Origin: Bradyrhizobium sp. Tv2a-2
GTDB taxonomy: Bacteria; Pseudomonadota; Alphaproteobacteria; Rhizobiales; Xanthobacteraceae
Direction of reading: 5' to 3'
Assembly: GCF_000472425.1 (NCBI RefSeq)
Contig: NZ_AXAI01000025.1
Span: 24,677-88,676, forward strand
DNA length: 64,000 nt
A program made the position numbers and the translations under genes. The stretch's first letter is position 1. Each line of letters begins with the position of its first letter. The notes below the pieces were generated by a model. It searched no databases, was not told the DNA's origin, and saw only the letters and a list, made by a program, of their open reading frames with translations. Positions 48,432-57,877 of the stretch are shown piece by piece.

Positions 48432-49250
48432 TCAGCATTCTCCACTTGGAACTGTGGCGGCGCGTAAGAGCAGCGAACGGGTCGCGGCCGTCACGTCGGT
48501 CTGCCGCATCAGGCTTTCACCGACCAGGAAGGTCGAGATGCCAACCTGTGAAAGCCGCATGAGGTCGGCAGGCACCGAGATGCCACTTTCGCCGACGATT
48601 AGGCGGTCCTTAGGGATAAGGGGCGCCAGCACTTCGCTAACTGCGAGAGTCGTATCGAATGTGCGCAAATTTCGGTTGTTGATTCCGATCATAGGCGATC
48701 TAAGTCTGAGAGCGCGCTCGAGCTCCTCGTGATCATGGATCTCGATCAGCGTGTCCATGCCGTGCAGAAGCGCGGCGGACTCGATGTCGCGGGCCGCGCT
48801 ATCATCAACCGCGGCCATGATGATCAGGACGCAGTCGGCGCCGTGAGCACGTGCTTCCAAGACCTGATACGTGTCGAATATAAAATCCTTACGCAGAACC
48901 GGCAGACGGGTCGCCGCGCGCGCCGCCGCCACAAAGTCAATGTGTCCCTGGAAGGACGGCTTGTCCGTCAAGACTGAAAGACAGGCGGCGCCGCCCGCTT
49001 CATAGTCTTTTGCTAGCGAAGCAGGATCGAACGTGGCACGGACAATGCCTTTGGAGGGTGAGGCCTTCTTGATCTCGGCGATGAGAGCATACTCTTTCGC
49101 GGCGTGCTTTTTCTGGATAGCGCTGACGAAGCTGCGCGGAGGCAATGCGCTGCGTGCGAGCGCCTCGAGGGTGGACAGCGGCAGCGCGCGCTTGGCAGCT
49201 GCGATCTCTTCGCGTTTGTAGGCTCTTATTTTGGACAGAACGTCGGACAT
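48432..49250 (-). CDS. trpC: TrpC, indole-3-glycerol phosphate synthase
   Basis: Converts carboxyphenylamino-deoxyribulose phosphate to indole-3-glycerol phosphate in tryptophan synthesis. It has 272 residues with the TIM-barrel motifs ALIAEIKKASPSKGIVR, LSVLTDKPSFQGH, LPVLRKDFI, IGINNRNLRTFDT and VGESGI. It starts 16 bases after trpD. A functional trp set is expected on the chromosome, so this may be an extra copy serving symbiosis or indole metabolism. Confidence 0.95.
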   Translation of the reverse strand: MSDVLSKIRAYKREEIAAAKRALPLSTLEALARSALPPRSFVSAIQKKHAAKEYALIAEIKKASPSKGIVRATFDPASLAKDYEAGGAACLSVLTDKPSFQGHIDFVAAARAATRLPVLRKDFIFDTYQVLEARAHGADCVLIIMAAVDDSAARDIESAALLHGMDTLIEIHDHEELERALRLRSPMIGINNRNLRTFDTTLAVSEVLAPLIPKDRLIVGESGISVPADLMRLSQVGISTFLVGESLMRQTDVTAATRSLLLRAATVPSGEC

Positions 49251-49265
49251 CGGGCAGATCCGCTA

Positions 49266-50279
49266 TCAGGCGTTCGATACAGCGATCAGCTGTTTCAACC
49301 GTTCTGTCGCGGCACCGCTATCAATTGACGTTTGCCCGAGGAGAACGGCTTCCTTCAGGGTCTCGGCCCGACCGGCGATGATCAGTGCGGCGGCTGCGTT
49401 GAGAAGCGCGACATCGCGGTAGGGGCCTGTAGTTCCATCAAGTACCATTTGAAGCGCGACCGCATTCGCTGCTGCATTGCTCCCTTTCAGCTTCGCGCTG
49501 CTGGCGCGGGGGAGGCCGGCCTCTTCCGGCGTCACTTCAAAGGTTCGGATCTCGCCTCTTTCCAACGCGGCAACAAACGTGGGCCCGCTGAGGGTGAGCT
49601 CATCGAGTCCGTCCGACCCGTTCACGACCCAAGCCGACTCAGCGCCAAGATTCCTTAACACCTGCGCCAGCGGCTTGACCCATTGCCGCGAGTACACTCC
49701 GACCAACTGTCGTTTCACCCCGGCCGGATTGCACAATGGTCCGAGCAGATTGAAGATGGTACGGGTTGCGAGCTCGACCCTGGTCGAGCGGACGTGCGTC
49801 ATGGCCGCATGATGGGCCGGTGCAAACATAAAACCGATCCCAGCTTCGCGCACACAGCGGCCAATGCCTTCAGGTGTGATGTCGATCCTGACGCCAAGTG
49901 ACGCCAAGACGTCGGCGGCGCCCGAGCGCGACGACACCGCGCGGTTGCCGTGTTTGGCCACTGGCACGCCCGCTCCGGCTACGATGAAAGCGGCGCAGGT
50001 GGACACGTTGACTGAGCCCGAAGCATCGCCGCCCGTGCCGACAATGTCGACAGGATCGTGCGGTACACTGACCCTGAGCATTTTACTCCGCATCACCGAC
50101 GCTGCGCCGGTAAGTTCCTCCACGGTTTCGCCACGCACCCGCAATGCCATGAGGAATCCACCGATTTGCGAAGGTGTAGCTTCGCCGGAGATTATGCTGT
50201 CGAAGGCCGATGCCGCCTCCTGGCTGGTCAAGGTTGAACCAGTAGCAACTTTGCCAATGACGGATTTGAGATCGTGCAT
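49266..50279 (-). CDS. trpD: TrpD, anthranilate phosphoribosyltransferase
   Basis: Joins anthranilate to phosphoribosyl pyrophosphate. It has 337 residues with DIVGTGGDASGSVNVST (the GTGGD PRPP loop), KHGNRAVSSRSGAADVLASL and NLLGPLCNPAGVKRQLVGVY. I used the ATG at 50279 (AGGA just upstream), which gives the usual family length; an ATG at 50372 adds 31 residues. A candidate NolA site lies 265 bases upstream. trpE and trpG are not in the window, so anthranilate must come from elsewhere, for example from kynurenine degradation or chromosomal trpEG. Confidence 0.95.
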   Translation of the reverse strand: MHDLKSVIGKVATGSTLTSQEAASAFDSIISGEATPSQIGGFLMALRVRGETVEELTGAASVMRSKMLRVSVPHDPVDIVGTGGDASGSVNVSTCAAFIVAGAGVPVAKHGNRAVSSRSGAADVLASLGVRIDITPEGIGRCVREAGIGFMFAPAHHAAMTHVRSTRVELATRTIFNLLGPLCNPAGVKRQLVGVYSRQWVKPLAQVLRNLGAESAWVVNGSDGLDELTLSGPTFVAALERGEIRTFEVTPEEAGLPRASSAKLKGSNAAANAVALQMVLDGTTGPYRDVALLNAAAALIIAGRAETLKEAVLLGQTSIDSGAATERLKQLIAVSNA

Positions 50280-50543
50280 TTCCTGCTTTCGAGCAATGCT
50301 CACATCGTTGTTGACCACCGAGCGGATGTTGCTTGAAACAATCAAGCAACCGGGAGTGACCCTTCGGGACACCCTTGCAGGTCAGCTTCCGCTTCTCCTT
50401 CTCGGCCGAGTCCAGTGGTTCGATGATATTGATGGTGTCGCAGACGAAACGCGCAGACTTCAGTTATATGTTTCAAACGAGTGCCCGTAACTTGTTCGCA
50501 GCAATAACCGACCGCTCGATCGATCCTTGTCGACTTCCGAGCC

Positions 50544-50571
50544 TACAACCTCACGCAACGTGAGATTCAAG
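50544..50571 (-). promoter_or_regulatory. MerR-type operator/promoter before trpDC, candidate NolA site 5
   Basis: On the minus strand: TTGAAT, 19-bp spacer, TAGGCT, with CTCACGTTGCGTGAG as the central dyad. Together with the nolA copy it is one of the two best members of the family. It points to trpD with no other gene between. Confidence 0.65.
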
Positions 50572-51386
50572 TGCCTCCTTGCGAGTTCATGTTCCCGCGC
50601 AGCTAAGACAATTGGCGTCAACGCCGCTAACCTTCGGACAACGTAGGGAGATGAAACGTCGAACAAGGGAACTGTCGAGTGCGGCTGCGAGCACTGTCGC
50701 ATTGACTGCGCGACCATCACGTTCGCTGATGTTCAAGGGCGGTGATTGTTGGCAGACCGACATCGAAGCTGCCTGATCGGCAGGTGAGCGGCGTCGCCAC
50801 ACGCCGATCATACCCGAACGCTCGGCTTAGCGTGTCCGGGCGAGACAGGGCCTGACATAATCGAATGGAGACCCGGCAAGGTTATCAAGGTCTGTCGTCC
50901 TGCAAACGCACGAACCGCAGTGCCGGGCCGGGCGCGTAGGTTCGTTCGCTGTCCGGAATGTTTTGAGCCGGACGATGGGCTCCAAGCACCCAATTCGCGA
51001 CGGTCCGTCGCACGCACACATTATTATAAGGGAACTATACTATAAGGGAGTTATAAGGGACTCTTGCGCCGGCCTGTGGCTCGAAAGCCAGCTTGTTCAA
51101 TCACTGACCCTTACGTGGACACGCCGCCCAGGATCCTTGCCGGCCTCCATTGCGCACCGGCGGCGCACCGCCGCTGAACCCGCCGGGAAACACGGCTGGG
51201 CGATGCCTTTCGATACCGTTAAATAAATCTCGAATTCACGGGTCATGACCCGCGACGAAGGGATCGGTGCCGCTCGATTTGGAGTGCGTCAATGTATGGG
51301 GGTCCTGGGCAGGCGGCAAGGCGGTCGATCTCGACCGCGAGCTCAATGTGCCGACACGTGTCTACAGAGACATGTTGCTCAAACCC
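50572..51386. other. Intergenic region between trpD and vanB
   Basis: About 0.8 kb with no gene recognised. It contains the short AT-rich repeat cluster at 51025-51060. Confidence 0.4.
51025..51060 (+). repeat. Three copies of TATAAGGGA
   Basis: The nonamer TATAAGGGA starts at 51025, 51041 and 51052, in an AT-rich island within GC-rich surroundings. Spacing is 16 and 11 bases. It could be a set of regulator sites or simple slippage. Confidence 0.6.
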
Positions 51387-52394
51387 CTACAACGCGGGGA
51401 TACCAGGGTGGTGAAGGTGAGTAGGCTTTCGATCGGGCGTATCGATTGTTAGGTGGTCGCCGGCAGCGCGCGAAACGCAGGTGCAGAGCCTGCTGTTCGT
51501 CGCCCGCTCCTCGCTGCTGAAGAACACGTCCCGATGATCGATCCGAGGCGGCGTCTCCAGAATCGGCAGCACACAAAGGCCGCATTCTCCGCGCCGGCAA
51601 CCGAAGATCATCTCGACGCCCGCATCTTCAAGCGCCTCCAGAATGGACCGGTTGGCAGGAACGTCGATTTCCAGACCCAATCGGGGAATCCTGATCTTGA
51701 ACGGCGCGTTTGCAAGATTGCCGGCGTTGCCAAACGTCTCGTAGCGGAGGTGCGCCGCGGGCCTTCCCGCTTCACGCCACAGGTGTTTAGCAGCGTCCAA
51801 CATGCCGAATGGGCCACACACATAGAGCTCCCCGCGCGGATCCAGTCTAGCGATCTCGGCAGCAATATCAACGCGCTGTCCCTTTTCACTGACGAACAGA
51901 GAAAGCCGTTCGCCTATCTGACCGGCAAGCTCGTCCGCGAGCGCCAGACCGCCGCGGGTACGCGCGGCATAGAGCAGACGAAAATTTGCGCCCGCCTGCT
52001 TCAGCGCCAGCGCTATCGCGTGGATCGGCGTGATGCCAATGCCGCCGGCCAGCAGCAAATATTCTGGCCGGCCATGGCTCAATTCGAAGCTGTTGCTCGG
52101 CTTGGAGATCGTAAGGCGTTCGCCCGGCGTCAGGCGCCACATCCAGGCAGAGCCGCCCCGGCTGAATGCGACCCGTTTGACGGCGATGCGATAGAGCCCG
52201 TCTGCACAATGCCCTATCATTGAGTAGCTGCGCGGCTGCGAGCGGCCGTCGATATGCACCAAGATATCGATGTGACTGCCGGGCGTCGCCGGAACGAACG
52301 GCTGGTCCGGCTCGATCTCGAAGAGACGGACGTCAGGAGTGAGCTCGTGCGTGGCGCAAAGGCGTGCGCTAATCCAGTCTATCGGCTTGGCCAT
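51387..52394 (-). CDS. vanB: VanB, vanillate O-demethylase reductase
   Basis: Passes electrons from NAD(P)H through FMN and a 2Fe-2S centre to the VanA oxygenase. It has 335 residues: a ferredoxin-reductase domain with RSYSMIG and GGIGITPIHAIA, then a C-terminal plant-type ferredoxin domain with CRRGECGLCVLPILE and a final Cys at TCVSRA. The start at 52394 lies 10 bases after vanA. The C-terminal 20 residues (DRKPTHLHHPG) are a slightly extended tail. Confidence 0.88.
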   Translation of the reverse strand: MAKPIDWISARLCATHELTPDVRLFEIEPDQPFVPATPGSHIDILVHIDGRSQPRSYSMIGHCADGLYRIAVKRVAFSRGGSAWMWRLTPGERLTISKPSNSFELSHGRPEYLLLAGGIGITPIHAIALALKQAGANFRLLYAARTRGGLALADELAGQIGERLSLFVSEKGQRVDIAAEIARLDPRGELYVCGPFGMLDAAKHLWREAGRPAAHLRYETFGNAGNLANAPFKIRIPRLGLEIDVPANRSILEALEDAGVEMIFGCRRGECGLCVLPILETPPRIDHRDVFFSSEERATNSRLCTCVSRAAGDHLTIDTPDRKPTHLHHPGIPAL

Positions 52395-52404
52395 GATTTT
52401 TTGC

Positions 52405-53478
52405 TCACTCGGCCGCAACGTTTGCGATCGCGCCGACCCGTTCGTCGGCCGTCATCCGCTCGATCAGCCGCCGTGCCCAGAGCGCACCGGCATCGATGTT
52501 GAGATCGTAGAATGGCGAACGCGGGTTCTTGTCGATGGCGACCTGTTGCGCCTCCAAAATCCTGTGATCCTGGTCGTAGACACCCGCTCCCTTGTTGACG
52601 TGGGCGAGCTGGAGCTCTCTCGTCAGTTGCCCATCATGCCTGTTGTAATTTCGGACGAAGTTCCAGAAATAATGGCAGGTCGTCTCAGTCTCGGGCGTGA
52701 TAGCCGCCAAAAAGGCGCCATTGACACCGTGCGCGCGATCGCCTTGCGGCGCGCCCGTATTTGTCAGCGCCACGCCGACGTCACCCGCCACGACCGACGG
52801 TGCCTGGAACGTGACGATCTGCCAGCGATCGACGCGACCCTGCCGTCCGAGCTGGCGCGCCCAGAACGGGGGCGGCTCTATGTCAATCATCCAGCGCGTC
52901 ATCGTTGCCGTCTCCCTGGTGTGAGTCACATCGAAGGGCGCAGCCGTGATCGCCTCGTCCCCGATGCTGCCAGCGTGCACATAGGTCTCATGCGTCAGGT
53001 CCATAAGGTTGTCGATCACCAGGCGATAGTCGCATTTCAGCTGATAGAACGTGCCGCCGTCGCCCACCCATTGCGTGCCATCGTTCCAGTGAAAATCCGG
53101 AATTTTCGCAGGGTCCGCAAGCGCTGGATCGCCGGGCCATAGCCACACCAGGCGATGCCTCTCGGTGACGGGATAGGCGCGCACGCAGGCGGACGGATTG
53201 ATCGTCTTCTGCGCAGGCATGTAGGAGCAGCGGCCCGCCGAATTGAAGACTAGCCCGTGGTAGCCGCACATGACGTCGTCGCCCTTGAGATGTCCGAGCG
53301 ATAGTGGCAGCAGCCGGTGCCAGCAGGCATCCTCGAGCGCGGCAACAGCGCCGTCAGTTTGGCGGTAAAGCACGACATTTTTGCCGCAGATGGTACGGGC
53401 GGAAAGCTTGCGCTCGATCTCGCGGCACCATGCGGCCGCGTACCAGGCGTTCAGCGGGAAAGGCTTGTGTGCGTTCAT
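52405..53478 (-). CDS. vanA: VanA, Rieske oxygenase of vanillate O-demethylase
   Basis: Removes the methyl group of vanillate or a related methoxylated aromatic acid as formaldehyde. It has 357 residues with the Rieske ligands in CWH (near residue 47) and CGYH (near 66), and a mononuclear iron site around DNLMDLTHETYVHAGSIG. The ATG at 53478 follows GGAGAC by about 10 bases; ATGs at 53496 and 53577 lie upstream. It is divergent from a LysR gene, its likely regulator. Close relatives act on syringate, dicamba or similar substrates, so vanillate is not certain. Confidence 0.88.
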   Translation of the reverse strand: MNAHKPFPLNAWYAAAWCREIERKLSARTICGKNVVLYRQTDGAVAALEDACWHRLLPLSLGHLKGDDVMCGYHGLVFNSAGRCSYMPAQKTINPSACVRAYPVTERHRLVWLWPGDPALADPAKIPDFHWNDGTQWVGDGGTFYQLKCDYRLVIDNLMDLTHETYVHAGSIGDEAITAAPFDVTHTRETATMTRWMIDIEPPPFWARQLGRQGRVDRWQIVTFQAPSVVAGDVGVALTNTGAPQGDRAHGVNGAFLAAITPETETTCHYFWNFVRNYNRHDGQLTRELQLAHVNKGAGVYDQDHRILEAQQVAIDKNPRSPFYDLNIDAGALWARRLIERMTADERVGAIANVAAE

Positions 53479-53651
53479 GAGGCAGCGTGTCTCCATGGTT
53501 TGGCCGAGCGGTTTCGCGAGCCTGCCGTCTCGATCCTCAAGCTCGAACAGATTGCATTGAGAGTAGTTATCGGACAATCAGCCAGAGTTGATAATCCCTA
53601 TCGACTTTTTCGATATGGTGTTGCAGCTTTCCTGATGGAGAAACTGAGCCG

Positions 53652-54617
53652 ATGGCAAAGGACTGGGATCCATTCGCGATCGATTTTGCCGCGATCCGCA
53701 CCTTGCGCCTGGTGTCGGAGCTGGGCTCCTTTTCGAAGGCCGCCGAAGCGTTAGGCACCAACCAATCGACAATCAGCTACACCATGGATCGGCTGCGCGC
53801 GGCTTTCCGAGATAGGCTGTTCGTGCGCCAGCGGGACGGAATCGCGCCAACGCCCCGCTGCGCCGAGATAGTCGAATCGGCCGGCCGCCTCCTCGAAGCA
53901 TTCGAGGCTCTCGTGCAGCCTCCAGATTTTGATCCCGCAAGCGCGTCCGGACGGATTACGATCGTCTGCAACTATTACGAACGCTCGATCATTCTGCCTC
54001 GCACAATTGCCGAGCTCAGGCGTCGGGCGCCCCGACTGGTCGTGGAGATCAAGACCGCACGTGCCAAAGGCGTCGCGTACCTCAAACGCGGCGAGGCCGA
54101 TCTTCTCGTCGGCCCCTACGACGTGCATGAAGAGAGCCTTTATCATCGTAATCTGCTGGATGACCACTATGTATGTGTGATGAACCGCAATCATCCGCTC
54201 GCGGGCAGGACGCTGCGCGTCGACGACTATGTCAAGGCGAGCCATGCCGTTGTCACCTATGGTGGAACCTGGCGGTCAGGCTACCTGCGAGGGCTCGATG
54301 AACGAGGCCTCTCGCTCAACCAGGTGATCGCTGTGCCGAGCATCTCGGATCTCACGCACATTCTTCCCAGCACGGATCTAATTTCGACGGTGCCGAGCCG
54401 CATCGCACCGAACATCGCCAAATCAGTCGTGGTAACGTCGTGTCCGTTTCCGGAGCCGTTTCAAATCGGCATGACCTGGACGTCTCGGACTCATCATTCC
54501 GCCGCCCACCAGTGGCTGAGGCAACTCATAGCCCGGATTGCGGGGGCTCTGCCGTACGAGGCCGCTCTCGCCGTATCGTTGGAACGCAGCCGCGGCAGCG
54601 GCGGCACCATAGTCTGA
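53652..54617 (+). CDS. LysR-type regulator divergent from vanAB
   Basis: A LysR-family regulator of 321 residues with the N-terminal HTH FSKAAEALGTNQSTISYTMD (residues 27-46) and a substrate-binding domain. It is transcribed away from vanA across a 173-base gap, the usual layout for a LysR regulator of an aromatic catabolic operon. The inducer is probably the VanAB substrate or product. The ATG at 53652 has GAGAAACTGAG upstream as a modest site. Confidence 0.88.
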   Translation: MAKDWDPFAIDFAAIRTLRLVSELGSFSKAAEALGTNQSTISYTMDRLRAAFRDRLFVRQRDGIAPTPRCAEIVESAGRLLEAFEALVQPPDFDPASASGRITIVCNYYERSIILPRTIAELRRRAPRLVVEIKTARAKGVAYLKRGEADLLVGPYDVHEESLYHRNLLDDHYVCVMNRNHPLAGRTLRVDDYVKASHAVVTYGGTWRSGYLRGLDERGLSLNQVIAVPSISDLTHILPSTDLISTVPSRIAPNIAKSVVVTSCPFPEPFQIGMTWTSRTHHSAAHQWLRQLIARIAGALPYEAALAVSLERSRGSGGTIV

Positions 54618-54852
54618 ATCTCCCGACCGACCGCGCGGGTGTTTCTTCGTTTCTTCGCCTCCCGGCGAGTTATCCTCGATCTTCAACGGCCATCTGGATG
54701 ATCCTGCTTGAGCCTGGCAATTTTATAGGCGCAACACAATCGCTCCCGCCCGGAAGTACTGGACATCGCGTACTTCAACGCGTGAATCCGTTGCCGGAAG
54801 GCATCAATATCGAGGCGGCGCTCGTCACCATGAAGCCACACGCCAGGTCATC

Positions 54853-55128
54853 TTATAGTCGACGACTTCCGATCTGGGCGACTTTAAGCCCGGCATTCTC
54901 GAGTGCCTCCATCACTCTGCTCGCAAGCGCAAGCGTGCCGCCCTGATCGCCGGGTACGGTGTGTGGCGAAAGGGCGTCGGCAATGATGGACCGAACCTTC
55001 TCGCGTTCGGCGAAGCCATCCTCGACATACTCGCCACAAAGATTGCAGGCGACTACCGCTCGGCCGCTCCATGGATCATGCGATGCAATTTCGCACCAGT
55101 CGCTGGCGCTACATTTCGGGCACAGCAT
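54853..55128 (-). CDS. Small zinc-ribbon protein
   Basis: A 91-residue protein with MLCPKCSASDWCEIASHDPW and ACNLCGEYVEDGF, giving two CxxC knuckles of a zinc ribbon, followed by an amphipathic helical C-terminus. It has no known function. It lies 70 bases downstream of a membrane protein gene on the same strand. GGAGCAAA precedes the ATG. Confidence 0.6.
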   Translation of the reverse strand: MLCPKCSASDWCEIASHDPWSGRAVVACNLCGEYVEDGFAEREKVRSIIADALSPHTVPGDQGGTLALASRVMEALENAGLKVAQIGSRRL

Positions 55129-55197
55129 GCGGCTTTGCTCCTAACGCGTTTTTGCTCGTGGCCTCGGTTCGTATCGGTTAACGCCCGTGATGGACAT

Positions 55198-55899
55198 TCA
55201 CCCTCGCACAAGCATGGTGATCGAGGAGGCCGTCTGGAACAGCCCACAGACAAATAGCACCAGCGAGGCGAGCGCCGATATTACCGTGCACATCCGGAAC
55301 ACGCGCCTGGCCTTGGCGCCACGCTCTCGACGCATGCCTTGCATTCGCCGAGGCTCGGAAGTGCCGAACTTCGCATCAAGTGCAGCCGCGGCACGGCCCA
55401 CCATCGCGAGTAAGGCCAGTCCGGCGCCCAACCCGAAGTGGAGAGTGGCCAGCGAGATGGCGCTGATGAAGCCGAAGTTCATCCTCGCTGTCGCCGCTAA
55501 GGGCGCGAGACAAGCCAACACCGCCAGAGCAGCTCCACAGTTCACCACGATGAGGGCGCGCAGCGTAGCGTCGGCCGATTCAACCGCTGCCCTGCTAACG
55601 AAGTTGCGCAATCCGGCGTTCCGATCTTCCGCGCTCTTGTCATCTTCGAAGTGGGGCGCCTGACGCAGCTTGGCATCGCTCACCATCTCCTCGTGCGCCC
55701 ACTGATTTTCGAAGTGCAGTTGTCTGTCGGGAGTGTTCACGAAAAACTCCTGGTCCGTTGAGGGAACAACATCGTCGCTAGGCGCGTCGCGCCAGGGCGG
55801 AGGGAACGGATCTCTTCGATTCCCCTGCGAAGTCGATTGGCTTCCAGAACCGATCGATTGCTCGTTTCGAGACCGCGGATCGCGTTGGTTGATTTCCAT
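55198..55899 (-). CDS. Membrane protein of unknown function
   Basis: A 233-residue protein. The first 95 residues are polar and rich in Pro, Ser and Asp; three hydrophobic segments follow (about 110-132, 138-160 and 205-228), separated by a basic loop (RRMQGMRRERGAKARR). Not recognised. Probably an inner-membrane protein with a cytosolic N-terminal half. It is upstream of the zinc-ribbon gene and downstream of a small basic frame. Confidence 0.6.
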   Translation of the reverse strand: MEINQRDPRSRNEQSIGSGSQSTSQGNRRDPFPPPWRDAPSDDVVPSTDQEFFVNTPDRQLHFENQWAHEEMVSDAKLRQAPHFEDDKSAEDRNAGLRNFVSRAAVESADATLRALIVVNCGAALAVLACLAPLAATARMNFGFISAISLATLHFGLGAGLALLAMVGRAAAALDAKFGTSEPRRMQGMRRERGAKARRVFRMCTVISALASLVLFVCGLFQTASSITMLVRG

Positions 55900-56009
55900 G
55901 TCGGCATCAGCTCATCGATCACGGTGTGGCACATTGGATTCACGCCCGATGCAGCTTAAGTCGTCTGCATCTACTGCGCATTAGTGGTTCCTCGCCGACA
56001 AGACTGGTC

Positions 56010-56228
56010 TTAACGCTGTCTCTTCTTCCGGCATCTTCGAGAATGTCGACGCGAGCCCATATTGAAAGCGGATGCGGCTGTCGCGGCCTGCTGTGCACCC
56101 ACATATTGAGAAGGAAGGCGCACGAAGTGCCCCAAATGGACCGGCGCGTGCCGTTCATTGTTGTCATGAGACCTCGTCCGGTATCCCGCGATCGCGCGCA
56201 AATTCGCTTTCGTATCATTGGTAGTCAC
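56010..56228 (-). CDS. Possible small basic protein
   Basis: A 72-residue frame from a GTG at 56228, with GGAGAG about 8 bases upstream. It ends with MGSRRHSRRCRKKRQR, a strongly basic tail. Not recognised; an overlapping 92-residue frame (55940-56218) is an alternative. It lies 40 bases downstream of the carboxylase operon. Confidence 0.35.
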   Translation of the reverse strand: MTTNDTKANLRAIAGYRTRSHDNNERHAPVHLGHFVRLPSQYVGAQQAATAASAFNMGSRRHSRRCRKKRQR

Positions 56229-56268
56229 TCAATCTCTCCTATATCTCGCCTCGAGTCTGGCGCGAGCG

Positions 56269-57876
56269 CTACATTCTGAAAACGCCATAACGTGGTGTCT
56301 CGATGGGAGCATTCAGCGAGGCGCTCAGGGCGATTGCCAACGCGTTTCTTGTATCGGCCGGATCCAGGATGCCGTCGTCCCAGATTTCGGAGCTCGCGTA
56401 GTAGGCGCTCGAGCGATCCAGGTACTCTTCGAGAATCGACGCCCGGATCGATTCCAGCTCCCGCTCCGAGAGCCGCCCTCCCTTTCGCGCCAATTGTCTT
56501 GCTTTGACATGGGTGAGTACACCCGCGGCTTGCACGGCACCCATTGCAGATGTCTGAGACTGCGGCCAGGTGAACATAAACCGCGGATCGAAAGCGCGCC
56601 CTGCCATTGCGTAGGTTCCGGCACCGTGCGATCCGTTACAAACGACCGTGAATTTAGGCACAGAGGCCCCAGAAACGGCCATGATCAGCTTGGCACCATC
56701 CTTGGTGATGCCACCGCGTTCGTATTCGCGGCCGACCATGAAACCAGTGATATTTTGCAGAAAGAGCAGGGGCGTCCGATTCTTGTCGCATAACTGGATG
56801 AAGTGGGCGCCTTTCAGCGAGCTATCACTGACGGGTACGCCGTTGTTGGCAAGAATCCCGATCTGATATCCGTGAAGCCGCGCGAAGCCGCAGACCAGAG
56901 ACTGGCCATAGCGTGGTTGATACTCGTGGAAGCGGCTGCCATCGACCAAGCGAGCGATGATCTCCCGCATGTCGAACTGCACGCGAGCATCCCTAGGAAT
57001 GATGCCGTACAGTTCGGAAGCATTATAGGCTGGCGGTTCCGAAGCGGCCAGATCAATCGATGTTTTGCTGGGACGATGCAAACGAGCAATCACATCGCGG
57101 GCAATCGCAATCGCATGCATTTCGGAGCTGGCGAAGTAGTCGCCCGTTCCCGACACACTAGTATGCATGTCGGCGCCGCCAAGCTCTTCCGCCGACACGA
57201 TCTCGCCAGTGGCCGCTTTCACGACCGGCGGGCCACCGAGAAAGATTGCTCCCGTACCCTGCACAATAATATTATAGTCACTGAGAGCCGGAACGTAGGC
57301 CCCTCCCGCGGTGCAATGCCCCATTGCGATGGCGACCTGCGGAACTCCCATCTTCGATAAAATAGACTGATTACGGAATATTCGACCCGCGTAGTAGCGA
57401 TCCGCAAAGAACTCCGCCTGAAGAGGCAGATAGCCGCCCGCGCAATCGCACAGATGAACGACAGGCAGACGGTTCTCGATCGCTATGTCCAAGGCCCGAA
57501 CGATCTTCTTCACCGATAGCGGATACCATGCTCCGCCCTTCACGCTTCCGTCATCGGCGTGCACGATCACCTCGCGACCCGCAACTATGCCGATGCCGGT
57601 GACCTGCGCTGCACCAGGAACTTCTCCGTCGTAAGCCTTGTTCGCGGCGAGCGTCGAAAGCTCGAGGAACGGAGTTTCCGGATCGAGCAAGGCCTCGACC
57701 CGATCCCGAACAAACATCTTGTTTTGCCGTCGCAGACGCTCAAGATCTCGTTCCGGACGGTTGAAGCGGGCGGCTCGTTGGCGCTCCTTCAGTTCGGCGA
57801 CCAGCGCCCTATTGTGCGCCGCGTTGAGACGAAAGTCCTCGGATTTGACATCGGCGAGAGAAATGATCCTCTGCAT
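56269..57876 (-). CDS. Acyl-CoA carboxylase, carboxyltransferase subunit
   Basis: Transfers CO2 from carboxybiotin to an acyl-CoA. The 535 residues have the layout of methylcrotonyl-/geranyl-CoA-type beta subunits: an N-terminal half with RDRVEALLDPETPFLELSTL and AMGHCTAGGAYVPALSDYNI, and a C-terminal half with FLQNITGFMVGREYERGGIT and CNGSHGAGTYAMAGRAFDPR. The ATG at 57876 sits one base after the stop of the biotin-carrier gene. It is the third gene of a three-gene operon. The acyl-CoA substrate cannot be read from the sequence. Confidence 0.9.
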   Translation of the reverse strand: MQRIISLADVKSEDFRLNAAHNRALVAELKERQRAARFNRPERDLERLRRQNKMFVRDRVEALLDPETPFLELSTLAANKAYDGEVPGAAQVTGIGIVAGREVIVHADDGSVKGGAWYPLSVKKIVRALDIAIENRLPVVHLCDCAGGYLPLQAEFFADRYYAGRIFRNQSILSKMGVPQVAIAMGHCTAGGAYVPALSDYNIIVQGTGAIFLGGPPVVKAATGEIVSAEELGGADMHTSVSGTGDYFASSEMHAIAIARDVIARLHRPSKTSIDLAASEPPAYNASELYGIIPRDARVQFDMREIIARLVDGSRFHEYQPRYGQSLVCGFARLHGYQIGILANNGVPVSDSSLKGAHFIQLCDKNRTPLLFLQNITGFMVGREYERGGITKDGAKLIMAVSGASVPKFTVVCNGSHGAGTYAMAGRAFDPRFMFTWPQSQTSAMGAVQAAGVLTHVKARQLARKGGRLSERELESIRASILEEYLDRSSAYYASSEIWDDGILDPADTRNALAIALSASLNAPIETPRYGVFRM

Positions 57877-57877
57877 T

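Noticed and set aside
47980..48732. 250-codon plus-strand frame
   Set aside because: Overlaps trpC and the small minus-strand frames, with Arg/Ser-rich shadow composition and no recognisable domain.
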